Below, piece after piece: positions 1-8,200 of a stretch of 15,619 nt of DNA. The first letter of the stretch is position 1. Each line of letters opens with the position of its first letter. Below the pieces are notes generated by a model. The model was not told where the DNA came from and searched no databases. It saw nothing but the letters and a program-made list of their open reading frames with translations. Both the position numbers and the translations under genes were made by a program. Source of the stretch: an uncultured Lachnospiraceae bacterium (GTDB lineage Bacteria; Bacillota; Clostridia; Lachnospirales; Lachnospiraceae); assembly GCA_934338765.1 (NCBI GenBank), contig CAKRHL010000035.1, positions 1 through 15,619 on the forward strand, in the 5' to 3' direction.

Positions 1-1112
1 TTTCCACGGGATCCCGTAAATTTGCTGAAAACAACACCTCTGCCCATAAAGGAAGCACTTCTCTTTTCAAAGGCATCCGCAAACAATGGATCGTAAGCCG
101 CATTTACATCAGAGGAAAGCATACGGCTGTGTGCCATGCAGCGTCTGAGCTTTAACTCATTGTAATCTCCCTGAAGATTTAACAGCTCTGCTACAACATT
201 CTCAAAGAAATGGGACTGCATTCCTGTGGCACCCACACTTCCAATCTCTTCCTTATCCACCAGCAGACAACATGCAGTTTTTTCTACAGATGTCGTCTCA
301 AGCATAGCGGCGAGGGAAGTAAATGCACAGACGCGGTCATCCTGCCCGTAGGACATGATCATACTGCGGTCAAATCCCATCTCTCTGGCACGTCCTGCCG
401 GAACAACCTCCAGCTCCGCTGACATGAAATCCTCTTCCTCCATGCCGTAGGTTTCCTTTAAGATTTCCAGAACACCCTTTTTCACTGCATCCTTTTCCTC
501 ATCCTTCAATGGCATGCTACCTACCAGTACATCCAGCTTCTCTCCTTCAATGACCTTGGCTGCCTTTTTCTCCATCTGGGCTCCCGCCAGATGAATTAAC
601 AGATCGGTCACGCAGAATACCGGATCCTCCGGCTTCTCACCAACAGAAACCTCCACGGAGGTACCGTCCTTTTTCACTACAACACCATGGATTGCCAACG
701 GCAGTGTCACCCACTGATATTTTTTGATACCACCATAATAATGGGTATCCAGATATGCCATATCCTCTGACTCATATAACGGATTCTGCTTTACATCCAT
801 TCTCGGCGAGTCAATATGGGCTCCCAGAATATTCATGCCCTCCTCCAACGGCTTCTCACCGATCTGGAATAATGCGATGGTCTTATTCATATAAGCGGCA
901 TAAATTTTATCGCCCTTTTGCAGTTTCTGTCCCTTTTTCAGTACAGACTCCAGAGATTGATATCCCTTTTCCTCTGCCTGACGGATGGTCTCTTTGACAC
1001 ATTCTCTCTCCGTTTTTCCCACAGAGAGAAATTCGATATACTCTTTGTTTAACTGTTCCAGTTCTTTTTTGTCCTTTTCTTTGTAGGTTTTCCATGCGTT
1101 TTCACGTTCCAT
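1..1112 (-). CDS. M18 family aminopeptidase, C-terminus cut by the window edge
   Basis: This gene encodes a cytosolic metallo-aminopeptidase of the M18 (aspartyl aminopeptidase/aminopeptidase I) type, which removes N-terminal residues from peptides using a pair of zinc ions. The first 370 residues are visible; family members run to about 450-480, so the end lies left of the window. Family signatures are in order: GAHIDSPR near residue 97 (His99 as a metal ligand), GQDDRV near 257 (bridging Asp), VDKEEIGS near 285 (Glu pair) and SSDVNAAYDP near 333. The last ligand, a C-terminal His, is outside the window. The start is the ATG at 1112, 17 bases after the stop of the phospholipase-like gene, with a modest purine-rich ribosome site (AAGGG). 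It is the fourth gene of the spmA-led operon, and no promoter is seen in the short gap. The family assignment is secure, the preferred substrate unknown. Confidence 0.93.
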   Translation of the reverse strand, partial: MERENAWKTYKEKDKKELEQLNKEYIEFLSVGKTERECVKETIRQAEEKGYQSLESVLKKGQKLQKGDKIYAAYMNKTIALFQIGEKPLEEGMNILGAHIDSPRMDVKQNPLYESEDMAYLDTHYYGGIKKYQWVTLPLAIHGVVVKKDGTSVEVSVGEKPEDPVFCVTDLLIHLAGAQMEKKAAKVIEGEKLDVLVGSMPLKDEEKDAVKKGVLEILKETYGMEEEDFMSAELEVVPAGRAREMGFDRSMIMSYGQDDRVCAFTSLAAMLETTSVEKTACCLLVDKEEIGSVGATGMQSHFFENVVAELLNLQGDYNELKLRRCMAHSRMLSSDVNAAYDPLFADAFEKRSASFMGRGVVFSKFTGSRG

Positions 1113-1129
1113 GAAATTCACCAGCCCTT

Positions 1130-2137
1130 CTATTTATTTTTGCCGGTATGGTAATCTCTGTTTTCCAAACCGGTTACTATCTTTGAAATCCTTTCCTTTA
1201 GAAACTGCCCGGCATTCCCGGCGCGGCTCTTATGCTGCTCTACGAACTTTATCCTCTGCAACAGTCCGCAAAGCAGGGACTCCACCTGTCCATAATACTC
1301 CTGATACCGCTCTAACGCAATATCATACATCTCCCAGACACTGCTCCGGGAGGTCTCCCCCGGATCCCATGGACTTGTCCATTTCCTTCCTTTGACATTC
1401 ATGGCATCCCTCGGATCCGGCAGCTGATCCGCCACGACCATATTGGCGATCACCGGTCGTCCCAGCACTCCGGATTCAAATGTCCGGATCTGCTGTCTTC
1501 TCCTGCCGGTGTGATCATAAACCTGACGGATCACACCACGCATACAGCGGTATGATGCCTTGATATTCTCATCAAAGATCATCAAATGATAGATCCGTTG
1601 CAATGTCCTGCTCATAAGGCGTGCCACCACACAAAGCTCCGCCTCCGAAAGCTTGATGCGTTTCTCCGGATAATACCCGGAGGGCATGATCCCCTTTTTG
1701 GCCATCAGCATCTTCTGATCGATGACCGCCTCCAGCCGCTGATGTGCCGGAAAGGCTTTTTTCCCCGCATCCGGCTCCTCCGGATGATATCCGGATTTTG
1801 CGAAAATATAGGGATGCATCTGGGTATCCAGTGTATAATGAGATACAAATCCCAGAAAATAGCTGATACCGATCTCCAACCCCTGCTTACCTGATAACGC
1901 CAGCAGCTCCTCCATGTAAACTTCAAAAAATCGATTGATCTCTGAGGTATGCAGACGGCTTCCCAGATCTACCTTATGATGTACACATTTCATAAAGGGA
2001 TTGAAAAAAAACAGATCCGGTCCCTGACACCCCAGCCGGAAAACCTCCTTATGCTTATTGACAATATTGATCAGTTTCCCTCCGGTCTCAAAAAGAGCTT
2101 CCTCTCCAAATATCTCGTGCGTTGCAAATGCAGGCAT
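1130..2137 (-). CDS. zinc-dependent phospholipase C-like protein (PF00882 type)
   Basis: This 335-residue protein resembles the zinc-dependent phospholipase C / alpha-toxin N-domain family, an all-helical fold with a three-zinc site. Visible hallmarks are the N-terminal MPAFATHEIFG (the mature-type amino end with His7), GCQGPD near residue 36, the GFVSHYTLDTQMHP block around 95-110 with two His and one Asp, and HQRLEAVID near 134, all likely zinc ligands. There is no signal peptide, so it is predicted to be cytoplasmic, unlike secreted toxins of the family. I chose the ATG at 2137 because GGAGG sits 5 bases upstream and family members begin MPAF; the alternative ATG at 2149 adds MEER but has a poorer ribosome site. 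It lies 58 bases after the YlbJ-like gene and 17 bases before the aminopeptidase. The true substrate is unknown; hydrolysis of phospholipid or another phosphoester is possible. Confidence 0.85.
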   Translation of the reverse strand: MPAFATHEIFGEEALFETGGKLINIVNKHKEVFRLGCQGPDLFFFNPFMKCVHHKVDLGSRLHTSEINRFFEVYMEELLALSGKQGLEIGISYFLGFVSHYTLDTQMHPYIFAKSGYHPEEPDAGKKAFPAHQRLEAVIDQKMLMAKKGIMPSGYYPEKRIKLSEAELCVVARLMSRTLQRIYHLMIFDENIKASYRCMRGVIRQVYDHTGRRRQQIRTFESGVLGRPVIANMVVADQLPDPRDAMNVKGRKWTSPWDPGETSRSSVWEMYDIALERYQEYYGQVESLLCGLLQRIKFVEQHKSRAGNAGQFLKERISKIVTGLENRDYHTGKNK

Positions 2138-2195
2138 ACGCTCCTCCATTCCTGCCCGACAGCCTCTGCTGCCGCAGCATTTTTAGTATTCCCCA

Positions 2196-3152
2196 TTAAA
2201 TTCCAAAAAAATCTCTGATCAGAACAAAACCAGCCGCCATGCATACCGCCAATATGACATGTGTTCCCTTTGCCTTTAAATATCCCGCAATGGAAAGCTC
2301 ATTGCTCTGGAGTACACTGTATGTCTGCGCCACGCTGGAAAAGCCGCCAAAGGCAGAAAACCCACAGGCAAAGATCCATTTCAGATCCGCCATCATAGGA
2401 TACGCCTTTAAATATTCTCCACCTGTGGTGATCTCAATCACTCCCAGACCGATCATTTTTGCAAAAGCGTGACAGGGTACGATCTGCTCTACAAACTCTG
2501 CCAGAATGGAGAATAAAATAATATATCCTCCAACCTTTGTCACTGTCACAAAGGAATCTGCGATGGACTGATCCAATACATTCATAACACCCACTGGTTT
2601 TTCCTTTTCATAACTGCATTTTACCATATTTTGGCTTGTTTGATAACTGCCCCTTATATTTTTTCTCAAAAACAGGACCGCATTTAGTATGGCCGTTCCG
2701 TATACCACCATAAGGATAAACCACGGTTTCTTCATTCCCATGCAGTATACACCGATATATTCCAACAGAAACATAGGGCTTGCATTATTGCAAAAACACA
2801 GGATATACTGCGCTTCCTCTGCCGTTACCGCCCTTTGCCGCAACAGGTCTGCCGCCGTCTTGGCTCCCAGCGGATACCCCGACAAAAAGCCTACCGCCAA
2901 TGCGTAGCAGCCGTTTTCCGACAAACCGAGCAGTCTGTGTAATACAGGATAAAGCCAGCGTCCGATGGTCTGCGTCGCCCCGATCTTCATCATAACACCG
3001 GAAAATACCATAAACGGGAAAAGAGCCGGAAGCACAACAGTAAACCATAACTGAAGCCCCTCCTTGGAACCTTTGTTGACCACCATGGGAAAGAATATCA
3101 ACATCAGAAGTACCAGACCTATATTGAGCCACAGGAGCCTTTTCCTCATCAT
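2196..3152 (-). CDS. YlbJ/SpoVV-like nucleoside-recognition (Gate) domain membrane protein
   Basis: This is a polytopic membrane protein of about 318 residues with a short basic N-terminus and roughly eight hydrophobic segments. Diagnostic stretches are VVLPALFPFMVFSG near residue 39, GFLSGYPLGAKTAADLL near 88 and FCNNASPMFLL near 120, all characteristic of YlbJ-type Gate proteins. In Bacillus, YlbJ (SpoVV) helps move dipicolinic acid across the outer forespore membrane; a sporulation role here is inferred from similarity and from spmA next door. A longer in-frame start at 3338 would lie wholly inside spmA. I prefer the ATG at 3152, which overlaps the spmA stop as ATGATG, behind AGGAGGGG about 10 bases upstream. 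A second ATG at 3149 is equally possible. The four-base overlap implies translational coupling to spmA. B. subtilis YlbJ is about 400 residues, so this is a short member. Confidence 0.8.
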   Translation of the reverse strand: MMRKRLLWLNIGLVLLMLIFFPMVVNKGSKEGLQLWFTVVLPALFPFMVFSGVMMKIGATQTIGRWLYPVLHRLLGLSENGCYALAVGFLSGYPLGAKTAADLLRQRAVTAEEAQYILCFCNNASPMFLLEYIGVYCMGMKKPWFILMVVYGTAILNAVLFLRKNIRGSYQTSQNMVKCSYEKEKPVGVMNVLDQSIADSFVTVTKVGGYIILFSILAEFVEQIVPCHAFAKMIGLGVIEITTGGEYLKAYPMMADLKWIFACGFSAFGGFSSVAQTYSVLQSNELSIAGYLKAKGTHVILAVCMAAGFVLIRDFFGI

Positions 3153-3793
3153 TTCCGTTCTCCCCTCCTGCACATAAGCCGGCAGAATATCACTGCTACT
3201 GCCGTACTGACTGTAGTGGCGATCAGCCCAGGCACAACGATGGCCGCCGGATTCACAGCACCATACTGCGCTCTGTACGCGATCACGCTCACCGGGATCA
3301 CCTGCAGGGATGAAATGTTCAAAACCAGAAAGGTACACATCTCATCACTTGCCTTCGTGAGCCGCACGTCATCCGGATCGATCTGCCGGCCTTCTGTACG
3401 GGACATTTCTGCTGCGATCCTCTCCCTCTCCAACGGTGCAAGCTCCGTCATAGCTTTCAGTCCCATGGGCGTCGCCGCCCAGCCAAGCCCCAGGATATTG
3501 GCAAGAATATTGGCCGTGAGATATTCCTGTACCGGATGATGCCTCGGTATCCTCGGGAACAGAAACGCAAGCACGGGCCGCAGTCCCCGGGTCATCCGGT
3601 CCATGAGCCCTGCCTGTCTTGCCACCTCGATCAATCCTGTCCACATGGACATGATCCCCAACATGGTGATCGCCATGGTAACTGCCTCTCCCGCACTGTC
3701 AATAGAGGCATTGCTTACCGCCTCCACCTGTCCCGTCACAATCCCGGCTCCGAGTCCCAAAAGGATCATAAATCCCCATAAATAATTAAGCAT
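3149..3793 (-). CDS. spmA: spore maturation protein A (SpmA)
   Basis: This encodes a 214-residue integral membrane protein of the Gate/nucleoside-recognition family. In Bacillus and Clostridium, SpmA acts with SpmB in dehydration of the spore core and in heat resistance. The match is visible along the whole length: an N-terminal hydrophobic segment, MWTGLIEVARQAGLMDRM near residue 50, LFPRIPRHHP near 78, ANILGLGWAATPMGLKAM near 95 (the classic N-x-GLG-x-AATP-x-G-x-KAM block), FLVLNISSLQVIPVSVIA near 155, and a final hydrophobic segment with a basic tail. It is slightly longer than the roughly 196 residues of B. subtilis SpmA. The ATG at 3793 has a perfect AGGAGG 6 bases upstream. The start codon lies inside one arm of a long inverted repeat. 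The next gene is YlbJ-like rather than the usual spmB. Confidence 0.9.
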   Translation of the reverse strand: MLNYLWGFMILLGLGAGIVTGQVEAVSNASIDSAGEAVTMAITMLGIMSMWTGLIEVARQAGLMDRMTRGLRPVLAFLFPRIPRHHPVQEYLTANILANILGLGWAATPMGLKAMTELAPLERERIAAEMSRTEGRQIDPDDVRLTKASDEMCTFLVLNISSLQVIPVSVIAYRAQYGAVNPAAIVVPGLIATTVSTAVAVIFCRLMCRRGERK

Positions 3794-3835
3794 AGACTGC
3801 CTCCTGTCAAACTATCTGTAGGTAGTCTATGCTTA
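3787..3835. repeat. 15-bp-arm inverted repeat covering the spmA start codon
   Basis: The plus-strand arms are TAAGCATAGACTGCC (3787-3801) and GGTAGTCTATGCTTA (3821-3835). They are complementary at 14 of 15 positions and separated by 19 bases. In minus-strand RNA the left-hand arm contains the spmA start codon (3793-3791) and the last two bases of its AGGAGG site; the mismatch is A-C. In plus-strand RNA the same position would be a G-U pair. No U-tract follows on either strand, so it does not look like a terminator. It may be a translation-blocking hairpin or a protein operator. Confidence 0.85.
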
Positions 3836-3843
3836 CAATATCA
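3815..3843 (-). promoter_or_regulatory. possible sporulation-sigma promoter of the spmA operon
   Basis: On the minus strand, TGATATT (3843-3837) is followed after 14 bases by CCTACAGA (3822-3815). This resembles the sigma-E pattern (KMATATT, 13-15 bases, CATACAHT) with an imperfect -10. An overlapping alternative is CATAGACTA (3831-3823), which fits the sigma-K -10 form CATAnnnTA, with an AC 18 bases upstream. spmA genes are usually sigma-E dependent. Either promoter would start RNA between the two arms of the inverted repeat, near 3808-3816. The call rests on pattern and context only. Confidence 0.35.
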
Positions 3844-3876
3844 CTTTTAGTATTTCTGATCCCAGAGATCATGGTC

Positions 3877-3903
3877 AAAAAACAGACAGAAGAATTATTC
3901 TTC
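3877..3903 (-). terminator. weak candidate terminator after the 71-residue gene
   Basis: In minus-strand RNA, GAAGAA and TTCTTC form a 6-bp AU-rich stem whose loop is the TAA stop codon itself. TGTCTG follows, then six T residues (plus-strand A-run 3877-3882). The stem is weak and is set 6 bases from the T-run, so termination is probably leaky and read-through toward spmA is plausible. Confidence 0.3.
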
Positions 3904-4110
3904 CTCTCCATCCTCGTCAAAGTCCAGTGTTACATACTCTCTTGACTTATCATCGGTCTCTTCCTCATCATCATCGAAATCGAAATCCTCATATTCATCA
4001 TCCAGTTCCTCATCCGGCTCTCCCAACAGCTTCTTGGTCAGATAATAAGCACCGGCTGCCATTACCGCGATAGATGTGATTCCCATAACACCCTTGAGTA
4101 ATTTTTTCAT
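3895..4110 (-). CDS. small membrane-anchored acidic protein of unknown function
   Basis: I do not recognise this 71-residue protein. Residues 1-8 are basic (MKKLLKGV), residues 9-26 form a hydrophobic segment that could be an uncleaved membrane anchor, and KKLL follows. From about residue 31 to the end the sequence is extremely acidic, with long runs of Asp and Glu broken by a few aromatic residues. Predicted topology is N-terminus in the membrane with the acidic tail free, probably on the cytoplasmic side given the flanking lysines, though this is uncertain. The ATG at 4110 has AAGGAAGGG about 7 bases upstream. It begins 25 bases after the pfkA stop with no promoter seen between, so it is likely co-transcribed with pfkA. 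The clean ribosome site and codon structure support a real gene; the function is open. Confidence 0.75.
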   Translation of the reverse strand: MKKLLKGVMGITSIAVMAAGAYYLTKKLLGEPDEELDDEYEDFDFDDDEEETDDKSREYVTLDFDEDGEEE

Positions 4111-4135
4111 GTCTGCACCCTTCCTTTCCTATCCT

Positions 4136-5113
4136 TTAATATGTGGTCAGCTTTCTGGTAATATGGAACAGATAAGGATCCAGTCCCTTCTCCATCGCCA
4201 AAGCTGCCTGAATATCATAATCTACAAACTCACCGTTCGTATAACCTACGACACGGTTTGTCTTGCCCTCACAGAGAAGCTCCACTGCCTTTGCTCCCAT
4301 TGCAGAAGCATATACCCTGTCCTTACAGGTTGGATTGCCGCCACGCTGGATATGACCCAGCACTGTAGCTCTGGTCTCAACTCCCGTTGCTGCTTCAATG
4401 ATCTTTGCCATCTCAAAGGAGTTTCCAACGCCCTCTGCATTAACGATCACATGATTCTTCTTGCCGATCTTGCGGCGCTGCAGTATCTTCTCGATGATCT
4501 TCTGTATATTTCCATCATATTCCTCTGTGGTGAGAATATACTCCGCACCACTGGCAATACCTGTCCACAATGCAATATGTCCTGCAGTACGTCCCATTAC
4601 CTCTACGATACTGCAGCGCTCATGGGACTCTGAAGTATCACGAAGCTTGTCCATGGCTTCCATGGCGGTATTGATCGCCGTATCAAAACCGATCGTATAC
4701 TCTGTACATGCAATGTCCAGATCGATCGTACCCGGTACACCTACTGTATTGATCCCCAGTGCAGCAAGCTTGCTGGCTCCCTGAAAGGAACCGTCTCCAC
4801 CAATGACAACGATACCGTCAATGCCATGCTTGCGGCAGATCTCAGCAGCCTTCTCCTGATACTCCTTCTCCCGAAACTCCTTGCATCGTGCGGTATAAAG
4901 GATCGTTCCTCCCAGCTGGATGATATTGGAAACCGATAAGGTATCCATCTCCTCAATATCCTCCTCCAGAAGACCTGCATATCCTCTCTTAATCCCCATG
5001 ACTCTGACGTCATTTGCGATCGCAGTACGCACCACGGCACGAATGGCTGCATTCATTCCGGGCGCATCTCCACCACTTGTCAACACACCAATTGTCTTTA
5101 CTGCACTACTCAT
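4136..5113 (-). CDS. pfkA: ATP-dependent 6-phosphofructokinase
   Basis: This encodes the glycolytic enzyme that phosphorylates fructose 6-phosphate to fructose 1,6-bisphosphate in the cytosol, normally as a homotetramer. At 325 residues it has the normal length of bacterial ATP-PFK. Visible motifs are GVLTSGGDAPGMNAAIR near residue 9, TARCKEFR near 74, GGDGS at 105-109 (Gly in the third-to-fourth positions fits ATP use rather than pyrophosphate use), PGTIDLDI near 127-134 with the catalytic Asp131 and Asp133, VEVMGRTAGHIAL near 169, and ETRATVLGHIQRGG near 246 for substrate binding. Most homologues read TIDND where this has TIDLD. The ATG at 5113 follows GGAGG by 5 bases. A good promoter (5228-5256) lies in the 160-base gap after dnaE, leaving a leader of roughly 107 bases. 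The 71-residue acidic protein follows. Confidence 0.97.
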   Translation of the reverse strand: MSSAVKTIGVLTSGGDAPGMNAAIRAVVRTAIANDVRVMGIKRGYAGLLEEDIEEMDTLSVSNIIQLGGTILYTARCKEFREKEYQEKAAEICRKHGIDGIVVIGGDGSFQGASKLAALGINTVGVPGTIDLDIACTEYTIGFDTAINTAMEAMDKLRDTSESHERCSIVEVMGRTAGHIALWTGIASGAEYILTTEEYDGNIQKIIEKILQRRKIGKKNHVIVNAEGVGNSFEMAKIIEAATGVETRATVLGHIQRGGNPTCKDRVYASAMGAKAVELLCEGKTNRVVGYTNGEFVDYDIQAALAMEKGLDPYLFHITRKLTTY

Positions 5114-5133
5114 TTTGTCCTCCGTTTCAACTA

Positions 5134-5184
5134 ATCGGAAATAAGGGGCTGTATATTCAAAGTCCGATCTTACTTCCTCTTATT
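5134..5184 (-). promoter_or_regulatory. pfkA leader with two crossing complementary pairs
   Basis: In the pfkA leader RNA, AATAAGAGG (5184-5176) can pair with CCCCTTATT (5148-5140) at 8 of 9 positions, and ATCGGA (5168-5163) can pair with TCCGAT (5139-5134). The order is A1-B1-A2-B2, so the pairs cross. They may be alternative hairpins or chance. The ribosome site (5123-5119) is just downstream and outside both. Confidence 0.25.
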
Positions 5185-5227
5185 TTATCTTTAACGAATC
5201 ATTTACATACTATTCATCGTACCCTCT

Positions 5228-5256
5228 ATTGTACGTCATTCTTCTGTTTTTTTCAA
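5228..5256 (-). promoter_or_regulatory. sigma-A-type promoter for pfkA
   Basis: On the minus strand TTGAAA (5256-5251) and TACAAT (5233-5228) are separated by exactly 17 bases. The expected start of transcription is near 5221, giving a leader of about 107 bases before the pfkA ATG. The position, just after the dnaE stop codon at 5274, suits independent expression of pfkA. Confidence 0.75.
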
Positions 5257-5273
5257 GCAAAAACCATCTGTGC

Positions 5274-8200
5274 CTATAACTTTCTCTCCTTCAGAGCAGC
5301 CTCTATCACACCATCCAGTATATTTTCCCGGATCACCTGTCTTGCGTTGACATTGCGCCCCGGCGGAAGCTTCTTCATCTGTCGTTCCTCCTCCAGATAA
5401 ACGATCACCTGATCTGTACCGTCAAATGGAGATAATTTCTCATATATCTGCTGTTCTCTTTCCTGAAAATCGGCTAAATTTTTAAAACGCAGCCACAGCT
5501 CGCACGGAAGCATATCAAACGGAATAATGTCCTGACAGATGACTTTTCCGTCACGGTCACCTCCCATATCAGCCCTTCCTTTGACAAAGACCTTGGCATC
5601 CTCCCGGCACCGTTCCTTTTTCTTTTCATACACATTCGGAAAGACCAGTACTTCTACAGCACCATATACATCCTCCAACGTAAGATATGCCATTAATTTG
5701 TTAGTCCTGGTGGTCTTTACGGTTTTTGCCGTGATCATTCCTCCAATAACCACGCTTTCCTGATCGTGAACCGCATCCCCGGCACCTTCACCTTCCTCCT
5801 CGGAACTGCGCACAAAGTCCTGGGAGCTGCAGGTGGAATTTTTCCGGATCAGCCCCAGATATTCCTCCAGAGGATGACCGCTGATGTAAATGCCCAGGAC
5901 TTCCTTTTCATAGGCGAGAAGCTCTTCCTTTTCAAACTCCTCCAGAGCCGGATAAGACACATCATTTGCATGCTCCAGTTCCTCATCTCCCATATCAAAC
6001 AGAGACAACTGGCCTGACATAGAATCCTTCTTCTCCCGGTTGACACTGTCCAGCATACTCTGGTATACCTGCAGCTTCTGACGTCGGTTTCCCTCCATGC
6101 CATCAAATGCTCCTGCTTTGATAAAGCTTTCGATGGAGCTTTTATTGACCTCCTTACTGGTGAGACGGCGCATAAAATCCTGCATTGAAGTAAACCGTCC
6201 TCCCCGTTCCCGTTCCTGCACAATATTATTGATCACACCGGAACCAATGCCCTTGATCGCGGAAAGAGCATAACGTATGCTGCCATCAGACACGGAAAAA
6301 AAACTATATCCTTCATTTACATCCGGAGGCAGGATCTCTATGTCCATCCGCCGGCACTCCATGACATACTCAACAATCTTGTTGGTATTTTCCTTGACAG
6401 AAGTCAGCAGAGACGCCATAAACTCTACAGGATGATAGCATTTCAGCCATGCCGTCTGAAAGGTAACCATACCGTACGCTGCTGCATGGGACTTATTAAA
6501 TGCATATGCAGCGAAGCTGATCATCTCATCGTAGATCTTGTTGGCAACCTCTTCGGAAATGTCGTTGGCAATACAGCCCTTTACGCCCTCCTCCTCATTT
6601 CCGTAAACAAAGTTCTTCCGCTCCGCCTCCATGACCTTGGCCTTCTTTTTGGACATGGCACGGCGCACCAGATCGCTTCGTCCATAGCTGTAGCCCGCAA
6701 GGCTCCGGACGATCTCCATAACCTGCTCCTGATAGACGATACAACCGTAAGTGGTGGAAAGGATCGGCTCAAGCTGCGGACAGTCATATGTAATGGAATC
6801 CCGGTTGCTTCTCCCTGCGATATACTGCGGAATAAAATCCATCGGACCCGGACGATATAACGAAATACCCGCCACGATCTCCGCCATGCTCTCCGGCTGC
6901 AGCTCCTTCATAAACTGCTTCATTCCGGCACTCTCCAACTGGAATATACCCTCAGTCCGTCCGCTGGATATAAGCTTCCATACATTTTCGTCCTCCAGAT
7001 CCAGTTGAAGCATATCCTCATCACTCATACCGCACATTTGGGCAGCGTTCTGCACTACCGTCAGAGTGCGAAGCCCCAGAAAGTCCATTTTCAGAAGACC
7101 CAGCTCCTCCAGCGTAGTCATGGTATACTGCGTGGTCACATTGCCCTCAGAACCCTTGGAAAGGGGTACAAAATGATCCACCGGCTCCGGTGCGATCACA
7201 ACACCCGCCGCATGAATGGAGGTATGACGTGGCAGTCCTTCCAGCTTCTGTGCCATATCCAACAGATATTTTGTCTGCTCATCCGTCTCATAGAGCTTAC
7301 GAAGATCCGGATTCTGCGCGATTGCCTTGGCAATGGTAATATCCTTTTCCATGGGTACGGACTTCGCAATGGTATCCACATAGGCATATGGCATATCCAG
7401 CACACGTCCCACATCACGGATCACACCACGGGCCGCCATGGTACCAAAGGTAACGATCTGCGCCACATGATCCCGTCCGTATTTCTCTGTGACATAATCG
7501 ATCACCTCCTGCCGTCTCTCATAGCAGAAATCCACGTCGATATCGGGCATGGTTACACGCTCCGGGTTCAGGAAACGCTCAAACAGCAGATCAAACGCCA
7601 GAGGATCAATATTGGTGATCTCCAGACTGTACGCCACAATACTTCCGGCAGCAGAACCACGTCCCGGTCCCACAATGATCCCGTGCTCTCTGGAATAATG
7701 AATAAAATCCCACACGATCAGGAAATAATCCACAAACCCCATATTCTTGATGGTATTTAACTCATAATCCAGTCTCTCCTGAATCTCCGGGGTCACATCT
7801 GCATAACGCCGGTGAATACCCTCATAACATAAATACTTCAGATACTCCCACGAAGTATAGCCCTCCGGTACATCAAACTTTGGCAGCTTATATTTGCCAA
7901 ACTCAATATCCACATGACATCTCTGTGCGATTTTGGAGGTATTTTCCACAGCTTCTCTGGCATAAGGAAAAAGAGCCAGCATTTCCTCCTCGGACTTGAG
8001 ATAGAACTGACCGCCCTCATATCTCATACGATCCTCGTCCTGTACCTTATGCTGTGTCTGAATACACAAAAGAATATCATGGGGCTCCGCATCCTCCGCC
8101 CGGATATAATGCACATCGTTGGTAGCAACCAGCTCCAGCCCTGTCTCCTGACTCATCCGGAGAAGTCCCTGATTCACCGTTTTCTGGGCATCAATACCAT

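Noticed and set aside
2168..2189. Plus-strand TGCTGCCGCAGCATTTTT terminator-like hairpin
   Set aside because: The stem is only five bases and no plus-strand gene precedes it; it is in the middle of a minus-strand operon.
3152..3338. Extended N-terminus for the YlbJ-like protein
   Set aside because: The extra 62 residues are out-of-frame spmA coding sequence and are not hydrophobic; a better start with a ribosome site lies at the spmA stop.
3780..3810. TTGACA followed after 17 bases by AATTAT as a promoter near the spmA start
   Set aside because: It would start RNA inside the spmA coding region and the -10 is weak.
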